64,000 nt of DNA from Solirubrobacter taibaiensis (lineage in GTDB: Bacteria > Actinomycetota > Thermoleophilia > Solirubrobacterales > Solirubrobacteraceae), in assembly GCA_027587225.1 (NCBI GenBank), contig JAPDDQ010000043.1:1-64000 (forward strand). The letters are read 5' to 3'. Below, piece by piece: positions 59,143-64,000 of this stretch (its first letter is position 1; every line of letters starts with the position of its first letter). Position numbers and translations under genes: made by a program. Under the pieces are notes generated by a model that saw only the letters and a list, made by a program, of their open reading frames with translations, did not search any database and was not told the DNA's origin.

Positions 59143-60047
59143 AAGTCGCCTACTGGCCCGGCTGCGTGAGCCGCGGCTTCACCCCGGAGCTGCACGGCTC
59201 GATGGCGCAGGTGGCGCCGCTGCTGGACATCGAGCTCGTGGAGCTCGACCGCGCCTCATGCTGCGGCGCCGGCGTGATCGCCGAGCACAACCAGGAGCTC
59301 GCGGACACGCTGAACGCGCGGACGTTCGCGCTCGCCCAGCAGGAGATCTCCAAGGGCGCCGACCTGATGATGAACATCTGCTCGACCTGTCAGGGCGCGC
59401 AGAACGAGTGTCAGGAACGCCTGGACGCGAACACGCCCTACCGCGAGCACGTCAACGAGACGCTCTCGGCGGAAGGGCTGACGTACGAGAAGGGCATCAC
59501 CAACAAGCACTTCCTGTGGCTGCTGGTCGAGGAGATCGGCCTGGACGTGGTCAAGTCCAAGGTCAAGCGGCCTTTGACGGACCTCCGCGTCGGTCCCTTC
59601 TACGGCTGCTACATCGTGCGGCCGACGGACCGGCTCGGGATCGACCGCGACAACCCGCGTGACACGTACCTGCAGAAGCTCATCGTCGCGCTCGGTGGCA
59701 CCGTCGTGGACTACGCGGGCCAGTACAAGTGCTGCGGCTTCCCGATCATCACCATGAACAAGACGGCCTCCCTCAAGCAGGCGGGCCGACACGTCGGTGA
59801 CGCGATGGACGCCGAGGCCGACTGCCTCGTCACGCCCTGCCCGCTCTGCCACCTGAACCTGGACCTGCAGCAGCCCGCCGCGTCGGCCGCGGTCGGCCGG
59901 CCGTTGAACATGCCGGTGCTCCATCTCCCTCAGCTCCTCGGGCTCGCGTTTGGGCTGGAGCCGAAGGCGCTGGGCATGAACAAGCACGTCGTCAAGCCGT
60001 CGTCGGTCATCGACTGGTCGACCTCGGTCATCGCCTCGGCCGCCTGA
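59139..60047 (+). CDS. SdhE-type CCG-domain subunit (HdrB-like)
   Basis: 302 residues, no membrane helices. Two cysteine-rich CCG domains: GC at 9, CCGAG at 41-43 and CSTC at 81-84 in the first half; FYGCY, KCCGFPI and CPLC in the second. These match heterodisulfide-reductase subunit B and the SdhE subunit of class E succinate:quinone oxidoreductases (archaea, cyanobacteria, epsilonproteobacteria). An amphipathic or cluster-based membrane attachment replaces the usual haem-b anchor. ATGA overlap with sdhB. No SdhF gene follows. Confidence 0.88.
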   Translation: MKVAYWPGCVSRGFTPELHGSMAQVAPLLDIELVELDRASCCGAGVIAEHNQELADTLNARTFALAQQEISKGADLMMNICSTCQGAQNECQERLDANTPYREHVNETLSAEGLTYEKGITNKHFLWLLVEEIGLDVVKSKVKRPLTDLRVGPFYGCYIVRPTDRLGIDRDNPRDTYLQKLIVALGGTVVDYAGQYKCCGFPIITMNKTASLKQAGRHVGDAMDAEADCLVTPCPLCHLNLDLQQPAASAAVGRPLNMPVLHLPQLLGLAFGLEPKALGMNKHVVKPSSVIDWSTSVIASAA

Positions 60048-60061
60048 TCCCGCGCGTCTCC

Positions 60062-60096
60062 GGCAAGTCGCTATAGCGTCGCTATAGTGACTTGCC
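60062..60096. promoter_or_regulatory. 35-bp near-perfect palindromic operator overlapping a -10 box
   Basis: The left half GGCAAGTCGCTATAGCG and the right half CGCTATAGTGACTTGCC, around one T, are inverse complements except for one base. It ends exactly at the ATG of the SnoaL-like gene. TATAGT (60083-60088) inside the right half is a good -10 with 8 bases to the ATG. A TetR-type regulator is encoded by the next gene, so this is very likely its operator, giving autorepression. Confidence 0.8.
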
Positions 60097-60423
60097 ATGA
60101 GCGCTACACCACCTGTCATCGAGCGCTACTTCCGCGCCGCCGACGAGCAGGACTTCGCGACGCTGGCCGAGTGCTTCACCGAGGACGGTGTCGCGCACGA
60201 CGAGGGCGAGACGCACGTCGGGCACGCCGCCATCCGTCGCTGGCGCGAGGCGGTCGCGGCGCGCTTCACCTACACCACGGTCATCACCGGAGCCCAGCAC
60301 GTCGGCCCCGACCGCTTCGATGTCGACATTCACATCGCGGGCGACTTCCCCGGCGGCGAGGCCGACCTCACGCAGGCCTTCACGCTGCGGGACGGACTGA
60401 TCGAGCGCGTTGCCATCGCCTGA
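60097..60423 (+). CDS. SnoaL-like small NTF2-fold protein
   Basis: 108 residues. N-terminal IERYFRAADEQDFATLAECFTEDGVAHDEG is the standard SnoaL-like helix-strand start; the rest forms the curved sheet (RFDVDIHIAGDF, TLRDGLIERVAI). Such proteins isomerise or bind small hydrophobic molecules. No Shine-Dalgarno; the message is predicted to be leaderless from the palindromic promoter. It overlaps the TetR gene by 14 bases, so enzyme and regulator are co-expressed. Confidence 0.83.
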   Translation: MSATPPVIERYFRAADEQDFATLAECFTEDGVAHDEGETHVGHAAIRRWREAVAARFTYTTVITGAQHVGPDRFDVDIHIAGDFPGGEADLTQAFTLRDGLIERVAIA

Positions 60424-61078
60424 CGCCCGTGACCGGCTGCTGACCGCCGCCGCCGAACTGCTCGACGCCGCGCAGGGCGCCGAGGTGTCCACGCGCGCGA
60501 TCACCGAGCGCGCCGGCGTCCAGGCGCCGACGCTCTACCACCACTTCGGGTCCAAGCGCGGACTGGAGGACGCCGTCGTCACGCACGGCTTCAAGCGCTT
60601 CCTGGCCGACCGCGAAGCGGCCGGCAGCGGCGGAGATCCGATCGAGGCCATCCGCCGTGGCTGGGACTTGCACGTCCGCTACGGGGTCGAGCACCCCACG
60701 TTCTACGGCCTGATCTACGGTCAGGTCACGCCGGGCAAGCCGTGCGGCGTGGTGGCGGAGGTCGAGGCGATGATCCTGCGCGCGCTGCAGCCCGCCGCGG
60801 CGGCGGGCCGCCTGCGCGTGCCCGCCGAGCAGGCGGCGCGCGAGGTGCTCGCCGCCAGCACGGGGGTGGTGCTCACGCTGATCACGACCGGAGCGGACGC
60901 GTCGCTGTCCGAAGACATCCGCGACGCGGTGCTCGCCCGCCTCGTGATCGCCGAGGGCCCCGTGGCCGAAGCCGCGGCGGCGCTCGACGCGGTGCTCGAC
61001 GACGCGTCGCTCAGCCCAGGCGAGCTCATCCTCATGCGCGAGTGGTTGCATCGCCTGGGCAAGGGCGCTCCGGTCTAG
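60410..61078 (+). CDS. TetR family transcriptional regulator
   Basis: 222 residues from TTG 60410. The N-terminal HTH (about 8-55) contains VSTRAITERAGVQAPTLYHHFGSKRGLEDAVV, a textbook TetR helix-turn-helix. The C-terminal ligand domain is helical (LHVRYGVEHPTFYGLIYGQ). It probably represses its own operon through the 35-bp palindrome upstream of the SnoaL-like gene; the ligand may be the substrate of that protein. Ends 1 base before the convergent RTX-like gene stop. Confidence 0.93.
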   Translation: MPSPDARDRLLTAAAELLDAAQGAEVSTRAITERAGVQAPTLYHHFGSKRGLEDAVVTHGFKRFLADREAAGSGGDPIEAIRRGWDLHVRYGVEHPTFYGLIYGQVTPGKPCGVVAEVEAMILRALQPAAAAGRLRVPAEQAAREVLAASTGVVLTLITTGADASLSEDIRDAVLARLVIAEGPVAEAAAALDAVLDDASLSPGELILMREWLHRLGKGAPV

Positions 61079-61079
61079 A

Positions 61080-61868
61080 TCAGCCGTACGTGGGCGTCTC
61101 GACGCCGTTCAGGTAGTCGATCCCGACATCGAAGATGCCGGTGTCGGTGCCCGTGCCGCCGCGGATGGTGTCCGACTTGTCGTCCAGGTGCGAGTACAGG
61201 GTGTCGCCCGCGGAGCCGCCGTCGAGCAGGTCGCCGGAGCGCTGTCCGCCGAGGAGGAAGTCCTCGCCGCTCTCGCCGTACAGCTCGACGTTGTACGACT
61301 GCGCGAGCGTGGCGTCGATCTTGTCGCCTCGCCCACCGCCCCGGACCTCGACCACGCTGTTGAGGGTGGTCATGCGCAGGTCGGGCTTGTGGTCGGCGTT
61401 GAGGTCGATCAGCGGGCCGAACGCGAGGCTGCCCGTCTGCTCCATGAGGCGCATGTTCGCCGAGAAGGGGCCGTCCACGATGACCAGCCGGTCGTCGGTG
61501 CCGGTGAGCACCGAGATGTCCAGGTTCGGGTTGATGTCGGCGAAGTCGCCGGTCCAATCCTCGAGGACGGTGGTCTGCTTGAGCCCGGCGGTGCCGGCCG
61601 CGGCCCGGATGGAGATCTCGCGCGTCGTGTCGATCCGCGCCTTGATGCCGGTGCCGGCGTCGATGCACAGCAGCAGCGACCCGCCGTCGCTGTACTTGTA
61701 CGCGACCTCGTTGATGAGCCGGACGCTCGACTCGCCGACGCGGTAGCGGATGTCCATCGCGCCGGTGGACGAGTCGAACGAGCAGGTTGCGGCGTTCGCG
61801 GCCGCGGGGAGGGCGGCGAAGGCGGTCGCGCCGAGGAGCGCGCCGAGGAGGATGCGGCGGTGGGACAT
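61080..61868 (-). CDS. Secreted protein with RTX-like calcium-binding repeats
   Basis: 262 residues from ATG 61866-61868. Signal peptide to AANAAT (about 27). A beta-rich N-terminal half (about 30-170), then glycine/aspartate repeats (about 180-250) of the RTX type, such as GGRGDKI, GESGEDFLLGG, LLDGGSAGDTL and IRGGTGTDTG. These nonapeptide-like repeats bind Ca2+ and form parallel beta rolls. No toxin or enzyme domain is present, so it is likely a surface or matrix protein. Confidence 0.78.
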   Translation of the reverse strand: MSHRRILLGALLGATAFAALPAAANAATCSFDSSTGAMDIRYRVGESSVRLINEVAYKYSDGGSLLLCIDAGTGIKARIDTTREISIRAAAGTAGLKQTTVLEDWTGDFADINPNLDISVLTGTDDRLVIVDGPFSANMRLMEQTGSLAFGPLIDLNADHKPDLRMTTLNSVVEVRGGGRGDKIDATLAQSYNVELYGESGEDFLLGGQRSGDLLDGGSAGDTLYSHLDDKSDTIRGGTGTDTGIFDVGIDYLNGVETPTYG

Positions 61869-61897
61869 TGGGGAGGAGTCCTTCGTTGTGGGTGGTC

Positions 61898-61951
61898 GCC
61901 TTAGTGGCGGTTGCCACAATGCCGATGAGGGATTCTCGCTTTAGTGGCGTT
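61898..61951 (-). promoter_or_regulatory. Direct repeat upstream of the RTX-like gene
   Basis: TTAGTGGCG occurs at 61901-61909 and 61941-61949, exactly 40 bases apart (about four helical turns), within the 133-base gap between the histidine kinase and the RTX-like gene. It may be a binding site for a response regulator, possibly of the adjacent sensor kinase; that is a guess from position. Confidence 0.4.
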
Positions 61952-62001
61952 CCCCGCACTCGATCTGACGAACATTCGCCAGCTGTTTGTGGCTAGCGGC
62001 C

Positions 62002-64000
62002 CTAGACAATTCGCGTGGCGAGGATGACCAGCTCATCCTCGTCCGCGGTCTCGAGCCGCGCGGCGCGCTCGGCGACAGCGTGCGCGCCGACCATCCGGGA
62101 CGCGCCCGCGATCTGGTGCGCGCGGCGGCGGGCGAGGGACACGTCGCCGGCCTCGATCGCCGCGTTGAGCTCGTCGAGGTCCGTCTTGAGCGACTGCAGG
62201 TAGCGGGTGACGACGTTCTCGCGCATCGCGGGATCACCGAGCGTGAGGTCGTCGAGCACCTCGGGGTCGAAGCTCGGCGGCCAGGCGACGTGCGGGAGCC
62301 AGCGGCGCAGCGTGCCGGCCATCGTCGCGGGGGTCGCGGGCTTGACGACGAGGTCGTCCATCCCGGCCTCGCGGCAGCGCTCGCGCTCGCCGCGGACGGC
62401 GCTGGCGGTGAGCGCGACGACCGGGGTGCGCTGACGGCCGTGAGCGGCTTCCAGGGCTCGTAGCCGTTCGGTTAGCTCGTAGCCGTCGGCGGTCGGGAGC
62501 AGCAGGTCGCAGAACACGAGCCCGTACCGGTGTGCGGTGAAGCGGGTGAGCGCCTCCTCGGCGTCCGCCGCCGTGTCGGTGACGAACCCGAGTGCCTCGA
62601 GCTGGCGGGTCAGGATCTCGCGGTTGATCGGATGGTCCTCGACGAGCAGCAGGACGCTGCCCTCGCGCTCGGCCTCCTCGCGGCTGGGGAGCGGGCGGCG
62701 GACCTGGTCGGGCTCGGCGTGCGCGGCCACCGCGGACACGGCGAGCGGCAGATCGACGCGGACCGTCGTGCCTTCGCCCAGCGCGCTCTCGACGCCGATC
62801 GTCCCGCCCATCGCCTCGACGAGCTGCTTGCAGATCACGAGCCCGAGCCCGGTGCCCTCGCGCCGCTCACCCGCCTGCGTGAACGGGCTGAACAGCCGGG
62901 CGCGATCCTCGGCCGAGATGCCGACGCCCTGATCGGTGACGGTGAAGCTCAGCCCGCGCGCGACGCTGAGCGAGACGCGGCCGGCGTCCGTGAACTTGAC
63001 GGCGTTGCCGACAAGATTGGCGAGCACCTGGCGCAGCCGGATCGCGTCCGCCTCGTAGGCCGTGGCCAGGCACGGCGCGACGGTGACGTCGAGCGTCAGG
63101 CCTTTCGCCGCGGCGGCCTGGCGGTGCTGGGCCGCGACGTCGCGGACGAGCGTGGCGACATCGGTGGGCGCGGAGACGATGTCGAGGTGGCCCGCCTCGA
63201 TCTTGCTGAAGTCGAGCACGTCGCCGATCAGGGCGAGCAGGCTGCGCGCGCTGCGCACGGCGATCTCGGTCAGGTGGCGCTGCTCGGCGGTGAGGCTCGT
63301 CGTGGAGAGCACGTCGAGCGTGCCCGACACGGCCACGAGTGGCGTCCGCAGCTCGTGGCTGATGGTGGCCAGGAAGCGGGACTTGGCGCGATCGGCGCTC
63401 TCCGCGGCCTCGCGGGCGGTGGTGAGCTCCTGCTCGAGCGCCTTGCGCTCGGTGATGTCGGCGACGTAGCCGTAGAGCTCGCCGCCCGACGCGAGCGCGT
63501 GCGCCTCCATCCAGGCGATCCCGCCACCGTCGGCGTGCACGCGGTACTCGTGGTGCCAGGCGCCACCGCTGCGAGCCGCGGCGAGCATCCCATCCAGCCA
63601 CGCGCCGCGGTCGTCGGCGATCACCTCGCGCGCGAACGAGCGGAAGTCCAGGTGCTCGCCGCCCCGGCTGAAGAAGCGGGCGGTGAGGGCGCCGTCCTCG
63701 TCCACCACGAAGTGGAAGACGGCGCCGGGGACGCGGTCGGCGATCGTCTGCAGCCGCTGCTCGGCGGCCTTCCGCGCGGCCAGGTCACGTTCGACCGCGT
63801 CCGTCATCTCGTTGAAGTTCGCGGCCAGGCGCTTGAGCTCGATCACGCCGTCCTCCGGTGCGCGCTCGCTCCAGTCGCCCTGCGTGATGCGGCGGGTGAT
63901 GCCGGTCAGGCGCGCCAGCGGCCGGGCGATCCGGCGAGCCGCCAGCACGAAGACCGCCGCGGCAACCGCGGCGAGGGCGAGCAGCGTCAGCATCTGCAGG
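62002..64000 (-). CDS. Hybrid sensor histidine kinase (HAMP-PAS-HisKA-HATPase-REC-Hpt), 5' end missing
   Basis: At least 664 residues; the frame is open to the window end, so the sensor part is missing. Visible in order are a membrane helix, HAMP (about 15-70), PAS (about 75-190), HisKA with SHELRTPL, and HATPase_c with NLVGNAVKFTDAG, DQGVGIS and GTGLGLVICKQL. A receiver domain with phospho-acceptor Asp in FCDLLLPTADG and the late Lys VVKP comes next, then a C-terminal Hpt with ARRRAHQIAGASRMVGA. A phosphorelay kinase that would hand phosphate to a separate response regulator not seen here. Confidence 0.93.
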   Translation of the reverse strand, partial: LQMLTLLALAAVAAAVFVLAARRIARPLARLTGITRRITQGDWSERAPEDGVIELKRLAANFNEMTDAVERDLAARKAAEQRLQTIADRVPGAVFHFVVDEDGALTARFFSRGGEHLDFRSFAREVIADDRGAWLDGMLAAARSGGAWHHEYRVHADGGGIAWMEAHALASGGELYGYVADITERKALEQELTTAREAAESADRAKSRFLATISHELRTPLVAVSGTLDVLSTTSLTAEQRHLTEIAVRSARSLLALIGDVLDFSKIEAGHLDIVSAPTDVATLVRDVAAQHRQAAAAKGLTLDVTVAPCLATAYEADAIRLRQVLANLVGNAVKFTDAGRVSLSVARGLSFTVTDQGVGISAEDRARLFSPFTQAGERREGTGLGLVICKQLVEAMGGTIGVESALGEGTTVRVDLPLAVSAVAAHAEPDQVRRPLPSREEAEREGSVLLLVEDHPINREILTRQLEALGFVTDTAADAEEALTRFTAHRYGLVFCDLLLPTADGYELTERLRALEAAHGRQRTPVVALTASAVRGERERCREAGMDDLVVKPATPATMAGTLRRWLPHVAWPPSFDPEVLDDLTLGDPAMRENVVTRYLQSLKTDLDELNAAIEAGDVSLARRRAHQIAGASRMVGAHAVAERAARLETADEDELVILATRIV

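Noticed and set aside
61080..61868. RTX toxin
   Set aside because: Only calcium-repeat-like sequence and a Sec signal peptide are present. There is no pore-forming or enzymatic domain, and no type I secretion genes.
1..64000. CRISPR array, prophage, integron or insertion sequence
   Set aside because: No regularly spaced direct repeats, no transposase or integrase and no phage structural genes were seen. The short palindromes are scattered REP-like units.
1..64000. tRNA or rRNA genes
   Set aside because: Gaps are short. None showed a cloverleaf with a CCA-type end or conserved T-loop sequence that I could recognise.

Overview
The window is a very GC-rich actinobacterial chromosome segment. 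It most resembles the Thermoleophilia (Solirubrobacter/Conexibacter-like organisms). This is an inference from codon bias, frequent GTG/TTG starts, 4-bp GTGA/ATGA gene overlaps, ESX-type secretion genes, LCP and CHAP cell-wall proteins, and the actinobacterial order metG-tatD-rsmA-ispE. No rRNA, tRNA, CRISPR array, transposase, integrase or prophage gene was seen, and no gene-free stretch exceeds about 200 bases. About 67 genes fill nearly all of the sequence.

Layout. 1-9057: a type VII (ESX-like) secretion locus with small WXG100-type proteins on both strands, a membrane Ser/Thr kinase, a ubiquitin-like/FHA/FtsK ATPase (EccC) and a lysozyme/PG-binding/CHAP hydrolase. 9128-14762: a tightly overlapped minus-strand housekeeping operon, metG-tatD-rsmA-ispE-dedA/pap2-small membrane protein. 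14833-17277: a four-gene envelope module of K+ channel, YgiB-like lipoprotein, YgiC/YjfC ATP-grasp ligase and DUF350 membrane protein. 17235-21181: a ketopantoate-reductase-like gene and a copper cluster (cupredoxin, tandem cupredoxin, two-domain multicopper oxidase). 21160-28920: rsmI, ROK sugar kinase, LCP protein, paired acyl-CoA dehydrogenases, EamA transporter, FmdB-type zinc ribbon and glycyl-tRNA synthetase. 28917-32551: a NitT/TauT-type ABC importer with two different permeases. 32598-43397: accessory enzymes, another cupredoxin, a secreted serine protease, a DrrAB-type exporter, an M23 peptidase, an AraC/NmrA divergent pair, an O-methyltransferase and an aldo/keto reductase. 43419-51102: lon-hsp20, an EAL protein, an MBL phosphodiesterase-like protein, and an ion-antiporter operon (NhaD/ArsB-like, CBS, NhaA). 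51298-61078: SDR, SRPBCC, an AT-hook/winged-helix regulator, malate dehydrogenase, site-2 protease, an sdhA-sdhB-CCG-protein operon, and a SnoaL/TetR pair. 61080-64000: a secreted RTX-like repeat protein and a hybrid histidine kinase cut by the window end.

Themes. The ESX apparatus, its putative hydrolase substrate, the LCP protein, the M23 peptidase and the two-component kinase all point to active cell-envelope remodelling. MDH and the SdhA/SdhB/CCG complex link the TCA cycle to the quinone pool. Several genes appear to have leaderless starts: a -10-like hexamer lies 6-9 nt before the start codon at 27583, 52754, 53183, 56417 and 60097.

The most unusual non-coding signals are two families of short palindromic repeats. 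One is a ~70-bp element that fits exactly between convergent stop codons at two loci, with covarying hairpin arms; its left hairpin recurs inside the kinase gene. The other is a REP-like palindrome, one copy of which is read in frame inside ispE. The best candidate for a little-described system is the K+ channel/YgiB/YgiC/DUF350 module.
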